64,000 nt of DNA from Trichococcus sp. K1Tr (GTDB lineage: Bacteria > Bacillota > Bacilli > Lactobacillales > Aerococcaceae). Both the position numbers and the translations under genes were made by a program. Under the pieces are notes generated by a model. That model was not told the origin of the DNA. It ran no database searches and saw nothing but the letters and a program-made list of their open reading frames with translations. Numbering within the stretch: position 1 is the first letter of the stretch; every line of letters begins with the position of its first letter. Of this stretch, positions 17,461 through 26,088 are shown piece after piece. The DNA lies in assembly GCF_028309625.1 (NCBI RefSeq), contig NZ_JAQMHR010000008.1:62001-126000 (forward strand), written 5' to 3'.

Positions 17461-18615
17461 GTGATTTACGAAATGACGATAGAAAAAAATCTGCTGACCG
17501 AACCGATTTCACACACAATCCGGATTGAGGAAAGTTCCACATTCGAGCAACTGTATCAAGATATTTTGGAAGTCCTCCAGGAAGAGGCTCCCAAAAATCA
17601 TTCTTTCCAGATCATGCGCTCCAACGGAAAAAAGCAGTCCGGCATCTCGATTCAGCCGCAACCTGCCCCTGACCAAGTGTCTGAAGATCCCTTTGTTTAC
17701 AACGAAGACTCTGAGAATACCTCGCTTTTCGATGAAAGATTCTATGAAAATGGCACACCCCTCAAGGACTACTTCAAGAAACCCGGTGACGCGGCAACGT
17801 ACATTTCCGTTCAGGATATTCCAGATGAATACACAGTCACTTTCAGAAAAACATTAACTCCCGCAGAGGCTATCTTGGCAGAGCTCAACCAACTCATTGA
17901 ACGGTCTCCCGAACGCGGAGATAGCTATGACATTATAAAAGGGCAGATGGATGAATTAACACAGCTATTGAATCCATCCTCCAGAAAATCGAAAAAGCCA
18001 GCCGCACCTAAGCAGCCACAAATCTACTCCTTCAAGATCACGCTTGAAAACGTCGGCGTGCCTGTCTGGAGGAAGGTGCAGGTCAACAGCTCCAGCACTT
18101 TCCTGGAGTTGCACAAAATCATCCAGATCCTGTTCGATTGGCAGGATGACCATCTGCACGAATTCAGGATCCAGAAATCGAACGGCATCCGCCAGAAAAA
18201 CGTCGTCATCGAATCTGATGAAGAAGCCTCATCCCCCTTCGACAGTCTCTTTTTTGATGATGAACAGACCTACCTCTCCGAAACAGAGGAGCGTCTGCAT
18301 GATCATTTTCTGGTGGAGAAGGATCAGGCGCGTTACACCTATGACTTCGGCGATGATTGGCAACATAAGATTGTCCTCGAAAAAATTCTCGAGCCCGCAG
18401 AAGGAACGACCTATCCGATCTGCACGGCCGCGAAAAACGATGCCCCTTACGAAGACAGTCGTTATGAAGTCATGACCGGGGATCTCAGCCTCCTCAACAG
18501 CGATGCTAAAGGTATTGTCAGTAGCGTGAACACAGTATTGGAAATGAGGCTACATAATAAAAAAACGGCTCGAAATAAAAATATTAAAGTGTGGCGCGGC
18601 CGGTTTCCCGAATAG
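17461..18615 (+). CDS. pRiA4b ORF-3-like protein with internal duplication
   Basis: A 384-residue cytoplasmic protein with a GTG start preceded by GGAGG. The C-terminal half (about 195-335) is a clear plasmid pRiA4b ORF-3-like domain: IYSFKITLENVGVPVWRKVQ, FLELHKIIQILFDWQDDHLH, and YDFGDDWQHKIVLEKIL. The N-terminal half (1-130) is a diverged copy with the same strand-helix order (IYEMTIEKNLL, TFEQLYQDILEVL, then an acidic insertion and YTVTFRKTLTPAE). The DDW motif is lost in the first copy. The family is often found near mobile elements but its function is unknown. Confidence 0.8.
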   Translation: MIYEMTIEKNLLTEPISHTIRIEESSTFEQLYQDILEVLQEEAPKNHSFQIMRSNGKKQSGISIQPQPAPDQVSEDPFVYNEDSENTSLFDERFYENGTPLKDYFKKPGDAATYISVQDIPDEYTVTFRKTLTPAEAILAELNQLIERSPERGDSYDIIKGQMDELTQLLNPSSRKSKKPAAPKQPQIYSFKITLENVGVPVWRKVQVNSSSTFLELHKIIQILFDWQDDHLHEFRIQKSNGIRQKNVVIESDEEASSPFDSLFFDDEQTYLSETEERLHDHFLVEKDQARYTYDFGDDWQHKIVLEKILEPAEGTTYPICTAAKNDAPYEDSRYEVMTGDLSLLNSDAKGIVSSVNTVLEMRLHNKKTARNKNIKVWRGRFPE

Positions 18616-18653
18616 ACCTCCAACATTCGCGGATTTCGTCTTACGTTGGGGGA

Positions 18654-18790
18654 GAATTGTCGAATGTCACTGCAACATCCGACAATTCCGTTCCATGCTG
18701 TAATCGAATTGTCGAATGATTTCACCTATTCGACAATTTCACCTTACGCTGAGGTTAATTAGTCGAATAGCCGTCCACTATTCGACAATC
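18654..18790. repeat. Tandem palindrome array, three units, 52-bp period
   Basis: Stem-loops start at 18654 (GAATTGTCGAATGT / ACATCCGACAATTC, one mismatch), 18706 (AATTGTCGAAT / ATTCGACAATT, perfect) and about 18758 (GTCGAATAG / CTATTCGAC, perfect). Spacing is 52 bases each. They lie between convergent genes. A weaker CCAAC/GTTGG pairing lies just upstream at 18620-18650. Confidence 0.85.
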
Positions 18791-18882
18791 TCACCCTCCT
18801 GTACAGTTTTTTATCGGTGATGAATCGGTGAGCACAGCGATTCACTCCGCATAAGCTAAGACCCGCACCCCTGCGTCTCGAT

Positions 18883-18932
18883 CAAAAAGCAAAAAGCCGA
18901 TCTCCAAAAGAGACCAGCTTTTTGCCTTTTTC
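18883..18932. terminator. Bidirectional terminator, purine permease side
   Basis: Stem AAAGCTGGTCTC / GAGATCGGCTTT with a 4-base loop, flanked by A- and T-runs on both sides. It ends at the stop codon of the minus-strand permease. Confidence 0.8.
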
Positions 18933-20226
18933 AAATAAATTTCAAAACGAAATACAGAATAAAGATACCCGTCAATCCGTACATCATTTTTGATACCGCT
19001 TGTCGATCACCCGAAAACACTTTGATGAACGTATACAGGATAAACCCCCAGCCGATACCATCCGCGATATTAAACGTCAACACCATCATCAGCACCATCA
19101 GGATAGCCGGAAAATATTCCGTGAAATCATCAAAATTGATGCCCTTCAGATTGTTGGCCGCTAACAAGGACCCTACAATGATGAGCAAAGCCGAGATGAC
19201 CGCCAGCGGGATAAGGGCAATGAAGGGAATCAACGCGATGGTGAACAGGAAATAAACGCCCACCATAAAGGATGTCAATCCGCTTCTTCCTCCTACAGCG
19301 ATGCCCGTTGCGCCTTCCGCACTTGTGCAGGTGGAGCTGCAGCCCAACAAACCGGCAATCATCACTGATAAAGCATTCGATTCCAGCGTTCGTTTCAATA
19401 CTTTCGGTTGTTCGGATGTCAAAAAACTGACTTGTGTCCCTAAGTTCTGGAAAACGACCAAAATCAGAAGAGAAAATACGGTAACCCAGTAGTCCATCGA
19501 CAGAACGCCCGAAAAACCAAGTTGGAAGACAAACGGCTCTAAAGAACCCAGATCGATAAAGGAATAGGAAAAGGAGCTGATGTCCGTTACCCCTAAAGCA
19601 ATGGAAATGAGAACACCGAAAATAATCGTTAATAAAAAATTGCCTTTTACATTTTTGACGAACAGGATCAGCCCGACCAGCAGCGTTGCCAAGAGCGTCA
19701 ACGGCACCGGTTGAAAAATATTATTCAGTGCCACGATTGTACCCTCTGAGGATACGATGATGCCGCCGTTCTTCAAACCAAGGAATATCAGGAAGAAGCC
19801 GACTCCCGCGCTCATCCCTTTGATCAAAGTCACCGGGATGGAGCGAAGGAGTTGATCGACCACGTTGAAATGCGTCAACAGAAAGAAGAGTAGCCCGACG
19901 ATAAAGATAATCGATAAACTTTGTTGCCAAGTAAAAGCAAAGGCATCGACCAAGATATAGGTAAAGAAAGCATTGTCGCTCATCCCCGGGGCAAGTATCA
20001 AGGGTGAATTGGCATACAGGCCCATCAGAATGTTACTGACGGCCGTTGTCAGTATCGTCGCAATCACAACCGAATTATAATCCATACCGGCTTGAGATAA
20101 AATCAACGCATTGACGGCCACAATATACACAATAGAGAAAAAGGAAGTCGCACTCGCCAACAGTTCGGTCCGTAAAGAACTCCCTTTCTCTTTCACATGA
20201 AAGAGTTCTTGCAATAGTTCCATCAT
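18931..20226 (-). CDS. NCS2-family purine (guanine/hypoxanthine) permease, AzgA-like
   Basis: A 431-residue transporter with 12-14 hydrophobic segments. The AzgA-type hallmark LILAPGMSDNAFFTYILV lies near residue 75, and TCTSAEGATGIAVGGRSGLT marks the second conserved segment around residue 300. It should import guanine, hypoxanthine or adenine by proton symport. The ATG at 20226 overlaps the TGA of a short deoB-derived leader frame (ATGA arrangement), and there is no independent ribosome binding site, so its translation is probably coupled to that leader. Confidence 0.87.
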   Translation of the reverse strand: MMELLQELFHVKEKGSSLRTELLASATSFFSIVYIVAVNALILSQAGMDYNSVVIATILTTAVSNILMGLYANSPLILAPGMSDNAFFTYILVDAFAFTWQQSLSIIFIVGLLFFLLTHFNVVDQLLRSIPVTLIKGMSAGVGFFLIFLGLKNGGIIVSSEGTIVALNNIFQPVPLTLLATLLVGLILFVKNVKGNFLLTIIFGVLISIALGVTDISSFSYSFIDLGSLEPFVFQLGFSGVLSMDYWVTVFSLLILVVFQNLGTQVSFLTSEQPKVLKRTLESNALSVMIAGLLGCSSTCTSAEGATGIAVGGRSGLTSFMVGVYFLFTIALIPFIALIPLAVISALLIIVGSLLAANNLKGINFDDFTEYFPAILMVLMMVLTFNIADGIGWGFILYTFIKVFSGDRQAVSKMMYGLTGIFILYFVLKFI

Positions 20227-20318
20227 CTCACGCTCGCATCCGGGCAAGCTGCCGCATCGGGAGCCACTCCAATTCCAACAGAGTCCAAAACAATCAAATG
20301 TAGTCTTTTACTTTTCAC
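20223..20318 (-). pseudogene. deoB: 5' remnant of deoB (phosphopentomutase) acting as a leader ORF
   Basis: A 31-residue frame with GTG start and a good AAGGAAGGG site reads VKSKRLHLIVLDSVGIGVAP and continues DAAACPDASVR. The first 23 residues match the N-terminus of phosphopentomutase, including the metal-binding Asp of LIVLDSVGIG; the protein then ends at a TGA where a 390-residue enzyme would continue. It is probably the scar of a deletion that joined deoB's start to the permease. The remnant keeps a working start and overlaps the permease start by ATGA, so it may now serve only to load ribosomes. Confidence 0.75.
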
Positions 20319-20349
20319 AATTCCCTTCCTTTCTGTTGCTTGCTACAAT

Positions 20350-21645
20350 TCAATCGAACCGTTTCCTCTTCGAGGTGGCTGGGATGTTGAGCTCCGTCCT
20401 GTACTTGGCCACTGTCCGCCTCGAGATATCGATTTTCTCTTGGACCAACAGATCGACTATTTTCTGATCGGACAGCGGTTTGTGCTTGTCCTCTTCCTCA
20501 ATCAGTTTTTGGATCATCTGTTGGACCGACGTTGTGGAGATGGCGTCTTCATTTCCCGATTTGGCTTTCCGGGACAAGAAGTACTTCAGTTCATAGAGAC
20601 CCGAATCTGTTTGGACATACGTGTCGTTTATTGCGCGACTGATGGTGGATTCGTGCAGATTCAATTCCTCGGCGAGGTCTGTTAATTGCAGTGGAACAAG
20701 CGGATGCGCTTCATCAAAGAAAAAAGCTGCCTGTCTGTGCACGATTGCCGTACTCACGCGCAAAATCGTTTCACTGCGGAGCGACAAATTTTCCTGCAGC
20801 GATTCGTACTCTTTCTTTTTTTCCCTGACATACTTAACGACTTCCTTGTCCTTCATTTGCTCCAGTTCCTCTGCGTAGGCTTTATTGAAGGAAAGGATCG
20901 GCACACCGTAGCGGGCTTCGTTTATCTGAAGTTGTGCATCCTTGATGGTGACAATGATATCCGGTCTGATCGAGATTTGCTCGTCGGTTTGGAATGCTGA
21001 CCCGGGAGAAGGATTCAGATGCTGGACAAAATCGAAAACGGATTGGATATTTTCTAATGTTACCGCATATCTTTTAGAAATGGCGCCCCATTTTCTGTTG
21101 ATCAAATCATCAAATGACTCTTCCAACACGATATAAGCGATATCGGGTGCATCCTCCCGCCGTTCCGTCTGCAGCATCAGACACTCCTGCAGGTTACGCG
21201 CCCCGATGCCAGGCGGATCGAGTTGCTGCAGCAGTGTCAAGGCATCCATCATTTGGATCGGGGTGGCCTTCGTTTCAGCAGCAGCTTCTTCGATGCTTTT
21301 GATGACATACCCCTTATCGTTCAATTGGTTAATCCACCAAACAATCAAGGTGCGGAGGTAGGTATCCCGATAAGTCAGCATAATTTGCTCCGTAATATAT
21401 TCATAAAGGGATTGTTTACGGTCAGGTATCCAACTCAAATCATTGGCTTGACTGCCTCTTCTGGAAACCCGCGACTCCCTTACTTTCATCTGCAGAAACG
21501 GATTATCCAAAACCTTCTGATTCAGATAATCGTGCAGTTCGAGAGTACCTAACTGAAGTATATGGATTCCTTGCAGCATCGTTTGGGAAAGCGTTTGCTT
21601 TTGTGTCTGCGTTTGGGTAAGATTTTGGCTTTGGCTTAAGTTCAC
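20350..21645 (-). CDS. rpoN: RNA polymerase sigma-54 factor
   Basis: A 431-residue sigma-54. Region I is Gln/Leu rich (NLTQTQTQKQTLSQTMLQGI). The core-binding region contains LDPPGIGARNLQECL. The DNA-binding part has LAEELNLHESTISRAIND (helix-turn-helix) and ends in the RpoN box ISRRTVAKYRTELNIP, which reads the -24 promoter element. The GTG at 21645 (AGAGGA upstream) is chosen over a longer frame to 21819. Its usual targets in Lactobacillales are PTS operons activated by LevR-like proteins, but no such activator or convincing -24/-12 promoter was seen in this window. Confidence 0.93.
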   Translation of the reverse strand: MNLSQSQNLTQTQTQKQTLSQTMLQGIHILQLGTLELHDYLNQKVLDNPFLQMKVRESRVSRRGSQANDLSWIPDRKQSLYEYITEQIMLTYRDTYLRTLIVWWINQLNDKGYVIKSIEEAAAETKATPIQMMDALTLLQQLDPPGIGARNLQECLMLQTERREDAPDIAYIVLEESFDDLINRKWGAISKRYAVTLENIQSVFDFVQHLNPSPGSAFQTDEQISIRPDIIVTIKDAQLQINEARYGVPILSFNKAYAEELEQMKDKEVVKYVREKKKEYESLQENLSLRSETILRVSTAIVHRQAAFFFDEAHPLVPLQLTDLAEELNLHESTISRAINDTYVQTDSGLYELKYFLSRKAKSGNEDAISTTSVQQMIQKLIEEEDKHKPLSDQKIVDLLVQEKIDISRRTVAKYRTELNIPATSKRKRFD

Positions 21646-21735
21646 ACATATTCCTCTTTTCTCCTTCAACTCTGATTTGATGATGCACGCACTGACACTA
21701 TACCATTTTTCGGTAAAAAATGGCTTTATTTTGGC

Positions 21736-21781
21736 GCAAAAATAAAACGTTGCCCTCAAGGGAAACTCCCCGCAGGCAACG
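21736..21781 (-). terminator. Terminator after the phosphoesterase gene
   Basis: GTTGCC / GGCAAC outer stem with further inner pairing of GGGGAG and CTTGAG, followed by GTTTTATTTTT on the minus strand. Confidence 0.7.
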
Positions 21782-21805
21782 AAAAGACTATCCAGCTTTT
21801 CCCGC

Positions 21806-23128
21806 TCATTCATCTCCAACCGTCTTCACAATACTGTAAGCATCCACAACCGACTGATCGGCGGTTTTATAGGTTGTGAAAGTCAGGGAATCGTCGGTCA
21901 CTTCGACATTCATAAAAGTCGGTTCCTCCAACTGCAGCGCAACGGCCGCATAGCGTTCATAGACGGAGGAATCCTGCATGTCGTAATATTTGGAGTCAGA
22001 AGCTGAGTTACCGGTCAAATACAGTGTGCCTTCCGGATCGACAGCGGCGCCTGCCTCATCGTAGGCGATTTCCTCAACGACCGCATCGCCTTTCATCTGA
22101 TAGGTTCGCACATAGACATGGTCATGCCCCATCAAAGCCACATCGATATCAAGTTCATCGAAGACCGGCACCAATCCGTCCCGGAAAGCCAACACATCCT
22201 CATCGCGCGCATGATCGGCACTGCTGTAGATGGATTTATGCATCAGCACGATTCGATGCGTAGCCTCCGGGTTTTCCGCTATAGCCAATTCCATTGCTTC
22301 CCGATGCTCTTCGATATTGTTTCTTTGGGTGTTCAAGGCGATAAACAGCGTGTTCCCATAGGTAAAATAAAAGTCACTGCCGGCATCATCCGCGCCCAGC
22401 CCCGTCTCGTTGGGCGGATTGAAATAATCGGCAAAAGGCGTGTAATCATGGTTGCCGATTAGGGTCATGATCGGATAGAAGGTCAGTTCTTCCGGAAAGA
22501 AGTAGCCGTCATATTGGTTCAAATTGTTGGCGATATTCACCTGATCACCCGCCGATACAAGGAAATCCGTATCAGGAAACATCTCCGTCGCAACCGTCAC
22601 TGTCTTGTTCCATCCATCCGCATCGATCTGCGTGCCGTCGCCGGCCCCAATCTGCGGATCGCCGAAGAAAAGTAAATTGAATGCCCCGTCCCAAGCTTCT
22701 TGGGTCCGAAAAGAGTAGGATTCCGACCAGGCTCGATAGCCGTCCCCGAAGCGGTAGGTGTAGAATTGGTTTGGTTCCAGACCGGAAACGGACGCTTCGT
22801 GCGTAGAATAACCGCTCTGCGTATCCGCAACCGTCGCTTCAAAAATTTCAGTCGATAGAACATTGCCTTCCTCATCCAACAAACGCAACTCAACGAAACC
22901 TTCTTTGTTCGTTTTCGGAGTATGCCAGCTGAATGTCCGCTCCGTTTCGTCTGAACCGGGGGAAAAAGCAATATAGAATGCGTCCAATTTTGTCGGATCT
23001 TTAGTGGCTGAAGCCGAATCTCCGACTATGGTTTCTGTAGTCGATTCATTCGTACAGCCGGTTGCAAAAAACGTCAGAAGCAACGTTGCAAACAGGATCT
23101 TAGTCCTGTATTTTCTGTTTAACATCAT
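21806..23128 (-). CDS. Secreted metallophosphoesterase (purple acid phosphatase-like) lipoprotein
   Basis: A 440-residue lipoprotein. The signal peptide ILFATLLLTFFATGC ends in a lipobox TGC. A fibronectin-like N-terminal domain (about 40-150, EPNQFYTYRFGDGYRAWSES) precedes a calcineurin-like catalytic domain with all metal-binding blocks: FFGDPQIGAG, VSAGDQVN, LIGNHDY, VLMHKSIY and MGHDHVYVR. This order is typical of purple acid phosphatase-like enzymes that release phosphate outside the cell. Start at the ATG-ATG pair (23128/23125) after GGAGGGG. It lies upstream of rpoN on the same strand, but a terminator separates them. Confidence 0.88.
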   Translation of the reverse strand: MMLNRKYRTKILFATLLLTFFATGCTNESTTETIVGDSASATKDPTKLDAFYIAFSPGSDETERTFSWHTPKTNKEGFVELRLLDEEGNVLSTEIFEATVADTQSGYSTHEASVSGLEPNQFYTYRFGDGYRAWSESYSFRTQEAWDGAFNLLFFGDPQIGAGDGTQIDADGWNKTVTVATEMFPDTDFLVSAGDQVNIANNLNQYDGYFFPEELTFYPIMTLIGNHDYTPFADYFNPPNETGLGADDAGSDFYFTYGNTLFIALNTQRNNIEEHREAMELAIAENPEATHRIVLMHKSIYSSADHARDEDVLAFRDGLVPVFDELDIDVALMGHDHVYVRTYQMKGDAVVEEIAYDEAGAAVDPEGTLYLTGNSASDSKYYDMQDSSVYERYAAVALQLEEPTFMNVEVTDDSLTFTTYKTADQSVVDAYSIVKTVGDE

Positions 23129-23368
23129 TGATCCCCTCCAAAACGTCATAGGGCCATTGACAATAAGTTGATTTGCTTCCATTATACAATACTAGGCCTT
23201 AATCAGCATTGTCGATGCTTGCACTGCCGTACGTCACCTATACCTGGTCGTTCGGATTTCTGAAGAAAAAATGCTTCAACTCCTGATAAGGCTAAAGAAA
23301 CTGCCCATCCCAATCGTTTAGCTGGAAGATTTGGACGACAGATTACCTGCGGAGGGCGCGCTGAAAAT

Positions 23369-23505
23369 GCTCCTCCGGCGAGAGTTCCCCCACCGGAGGA
23401 CAGCGGTACCTTGCATGTTCTTCTCCGGCAAGCCTATTCTAATCGGAGCACAGACTTATAATGTGAAGCGTCCTCCGGCATAGCCTTCGTTCGCCGGAGG
23501 ACAAA
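23369..23505. repeat. Tandem palindrome array, three units, 50-bp period
   Basis: Stem-loops with left arms starting at 23371 (TCCTCCGG / CCGGAGGA), 23421 (TTCTCCGG with a decayed right arm CGGAG) and 23471 (GTCCTCCGGC / GCCGGAGGAC, perfect 10 bp). Spacing is exactly 50 bases twice. It lies between divergent genes, upstream of the histidine phosphatase. Confidence 0.85.
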
Positions 23506-23584
23506 CCTCATTGTTGTTGACGTATCACCCGAAGCAAGTAGTATAATGATAATGCATACGCTTCACAATTCAGGAGGATTCCAT

Positions 23585-24154
23585 ATGAAAAAAACCTTAT
23601 ACTTGATGCGCCATGGCCAGACGCTTTTCAATGTCCGCAGAAAAATCCAGGGCGCCTGCGATTCGCCTTTGACGGAGCTCGGCATCCAGCAAGCCGGAAT
23701 CGCCAGTGCCTACTTTGATGATATCGATCTCGACCATGCCTACAGCTCCACCGCCGAGCGCGCCAGTGATACACTGGAAATCGTGACGAACGAATTGATG
23801 CCTTATAAACGCCTGAAAGGACTGAAGGAGATGCATTTCGGCACTTTTGAAGGCGAGAGCGAAGACCTCAATCCCAAAGACAAGAGCACCTTTTTTGTGC
23901 AGTACGGCGGTGAATCCGGCGACCAGGTAATGGAACGGATGGTCCGTACTTGCACCGAAATCATGGAACAGGATGATCATCAAAACGTGCTCGCCGTTTC
24001 CCATGCCGGCGCCTGCATCCACTTCCTGCGCGCATGGCAGGATCCCCGTGAAGTAGTGAAGAACGGCATCACCAACTGCTGCGTCTTCAAGTACGAATAC
24101 GACGTAGAAGCGAAAACTTTTGCGCTGTTGGAAGTCGAACGGCATGGGTTTTAA
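23585..24154 (+). CDS. Histidine phosphatase (phosphoglycerate mutase-like) family protein
   Basis: A 189-residue cytoplasmic phosphatase. The catalytic RHG motif is LYLMRHGQTLFNVRRKIQG at residues 5-23, the acid Glu lies in LKEMHFGTFEGE, and the second His in VLAVSHAGACIHF. It is shorter than true phosphoglycerate mutase and belongs to the broad-specificity phosphatase branch (GpmB/CobC-like). AGGAGG is perfectly spaced before the ATG at 23585. Stand-alone gene with its own terminator. Confidence 0.88.
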   Translation: MKKTLYLMRHGQTLFNVRRKIQGACDSPLTELGIQQAGIASAYFDDIDLDHAYSSTAERASDTLEIVTNELMPYKRLKGLKEMHFGTFEGESEDLNPKDKSTFFVQYGGESGDQVMERMVRTCTEIMEQDDHQNVLAVSHAGACIHFLRAWQDPREVVKNGITNCCVFKYEYDVEAKTFALLEVERHGF

Positions 24155-24185
24155 GGTTCCTTGAAAACAAATCTGGATGAAAAAG

Positions 24186-24234
24186 AAAAGTTAAGGAAAT
24201 GCCTCGAAATAACGAGGCTTCCCTTAACTTTTTT
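24186..24234. terminator. Terminator of the histidine phosphatase gene
   Basis: Long stem AGTTAAGG..GCCTCG / CGAGGCTTCCCTTAACT with a 6-base loop and a T6 tail. The flanking A-run would also allow function on the minus strand. Confidence 0.85.
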
Positions 24235-24332
24235 GCGCTTTTCCCACATTTAATTGGTTACCTGAGAAGCCGAAACGATGAGTAATTTTCTCTTATTCAT
24301 CTTTCCCCCCCAGGATCTTACCAGCACAGTTC

Positions 24333-25265
24333 CTAATCCCACTCGGTTTTATCCTGCAAATCGAGACTGAAGCGTTTCAGCAGCCAGGCGTCCGCCAGGT
24401 CGATCCATTTGGCGGCATTTTGGTCTACCAACGTTTTAGCGTTGGCTGTAGCCTGCGTGGCAAGGCTCAATCCATGCGGACCTTCTTCAAATACGTGCAT
24501 CTCAAACGGGATATCGCGCTCCGAAAGAGCCATCCCCATCCGTAACGTGTGCCCGACCGGAACAAGTGCGTCGGATGCGGTGGCCCACAGGAACATCGGC
24601 GGTGTTTTTTCGGTCACCAACAACGCCGGGCTCACTTCCTTCAGCGTTTTATCGCTAGGGGTCGCTTCTCCCAGCAGCGACGTTACGGAGGCATCAAACA
24701 GAAGGGTGCCCATTTCATCCTTTTCGGTCGCTTTCATGAACAGATAATCGCTCAACGTATAGCCCAAAATCGTAGCAGCGGGACGAAGTTTTTCTTCCGA
24801 CACTTGGTAATGATCGGTCAGAATCGGTTTGTCCCAATAGACCGAATACATCGCGGCATTGTGCGCACCAGCCGAAAAGCCGCACAAAGCGATCCGATCC
24901 ATATCCACCAACCATGCTTCGCTGTTCTTGTGGATCGTCAGCATAGCTTTGCCGATGTCCCGGATCGCTGCCGGAAAGACCGTATGCTCGCGCCTTTCAA
25001 CTCCTTCGAAAATGGATTCGTAAGGTTCGTGCTTATCCAAGTAAACAGAATAGCGCAGCACAAAAGCATGATAGCCCATCGCCGTAAACCGCATCGCCAC
25101 GGGCTCAGCTTCCCGATCCGAACAGGAAAGATAGGCGCCGCCAGGGCAGATCAGTACGGCCGGACGCGTTGCGCCGTCCAATAATTCCGGCGAATCCTGC
25201 AGTACATAAGTCGTCAGCGTGACGTCTTCCCGTTCCGGATACAATTTTATCGTTTCAACAATCAT
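24333..25265 (-). CDS. Alpha/beta hydrolase (acetylxylan esterase/dipeptidyl peptidase-like)
   Basis: A 310-residue cytoplasmic esterase. The oxyanion motif is ICPGGAYLSCSDREAEPVA near residue 36, the nucleophile elbow is CGFSAGAHNAAMYSVYW near residue 124, the Asp is in ATASDALVPVGHT and the catalytic His in EGPHGLSLA. This is the pattern of AXE1-like/BD-FAE carbohydrate esterases. Start MIVETIKLYPERED follows AAGGAGG at 25265. No cluster partners, so the acylated sugar it acts on is unknown. Confidence 0.85.
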   Translation of the reverse strand: MIVETIKLYPEREDVTLTTYVLQDSPELLDGATRPAVLICPGGAYLSCSDREAEPVAMRFTAMGYHAFVLRYSVYLDKHEPYESIFEGVERREHTVFPAAIRDIGKAMLTIHKNSEAWLVDMDRIALCGFSAGAHNAAMYSVYWDKPILTDHYQVSEEKLRPAATILGYTLSDYLFMKATEKDEMGTLLFDASVTSLLGEATPSDKTLKEVSPALLVTEKTPPMFLWATASDALVPVGHTLRMGMALSERDIPFEMHVFEEGPHGLSLATQATANAKTLVDQNAAKWIDLADAWLLKRFSLDLQDKTEWD

Positions 25266-25569
25266 ATTTTTGCCTCCTTGTACTTTTTGCTTTTCCCAGT
25301 TTTTCCACAAAACGGCGAGCTAGCGATCGGTCACCCATACGTGTGTGTTTAGCCCTCGTAAAAAAATGAAGTTTCGCCGTATCGGTGTGATTTCGCTATC
25401 CAAACAAACTGATACCGCTTCCACATATCCGCTCCTTTCAGCCATATTCCTTCCCTAAGCTGAAATATATATCAAAGCTTACGCAAGAAAAAGGAACCTG
25501 TCAACAGATACCTTTGACCATCAATTATTTTACAGCCAGTTGTTCAATCAGCCTATCAAATTATCCAAA
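25266..25569. other. Intergenic region, nothing recognised
   Basis: About 300 bases between the esterase and the HxlR gene. A small hairpin-forming stretch (AAAGG..CTGT / ACAG..CCTTT) lies around 25491-25517; no gene, RNA or promoter could be supported. Confidence 0.4.
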
Positions 25570-25594
25570 CTAAAAGAGGGGGCTGATTCCCCCA
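25570..25594 (-). terminator. Terminator of the HxlR regulator gene
   Basis: Stem GGGGG / CCCCC with a 6-base loop, then TCTTTTAG on the minus strand, 14 bases past the stop codon. Confidence 0.65.
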
Positions 25595-25607
25595 TCACTT
25601 CAACTTT

Positions 25608-25952
25608 TTATTTGCTCACCAAATTTTTCTTGCTCCACTCGCCCATACTCTGCAGTATCGGAATAAAGCTTTGCCCCAAAGGTGTTAAGGAATATTCCAC
25701 TTTCGGCGGAACTTCTTTATAGACCTCTCTATGAACCATCTGGTCTTCTTCCAATTCCCGCAATTGTCTTGTTAAGATCCCTTTTGAAATATTTGGCAAC
25801 AACCGTTGAAGTTCATTGAACCTTCTCGTCTGCGTGCTCAGATTCCACAGGATGATGATTTTCCATTTCCCTGCAATGATGTCCTGCGTTTGCGTTACGG
25901 GGCAAACTTCTATTTGATCCCCTACAGGTTCCCCAAACCGACTTTTTGCCAT
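25608..25952 (-). CDS. HxlR-family winged-helix transcriptional regulator
   Basis: A 114-residue MarR-like DNA-binding protein. The conserved Cys of the family (VCPVTQTQDIIAGKWK) lies at about residue 17, and the winged helix follows: RRFNELQRLLPNISKGILTR and a wing with VEYSLTPLGQSF. It is transcribed divergently from an NmrA-like NAD(P)-binding protein, the usual arrangement where the regulator represses the reductase and senses electrophiles or quinones. GGGAGG precedes the ATG. The shared 136-base intergenic region contains GTAATAAAAAAGTGCCTACTT, which looks like an HxlR-type operator. Confidence 0.92.
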   Translation of the reverse strand: MAKSRFGEPVGDQIEVCPVTQTQDIIAGKWKIIILWNLSTQTRRFNELQRLLPNISKGILTRQLRELEEDQMVHREVYKEVPPKVEYSLTPLGQSFIPILQSMGEWSKKNLVSK

Positions 25953-26088
25953 AATAAACGCCTCCCTTCCGTATTAGTCCTTTTTTTGTGACTAGGTAAT
26001 AAAAAAGTGCCTACTTCCAAAAATCTGTCTATTACTATACTATTAGTTTACATTAAATAAGTAAATAAAAGAAAGGGAGAGATGCAAA

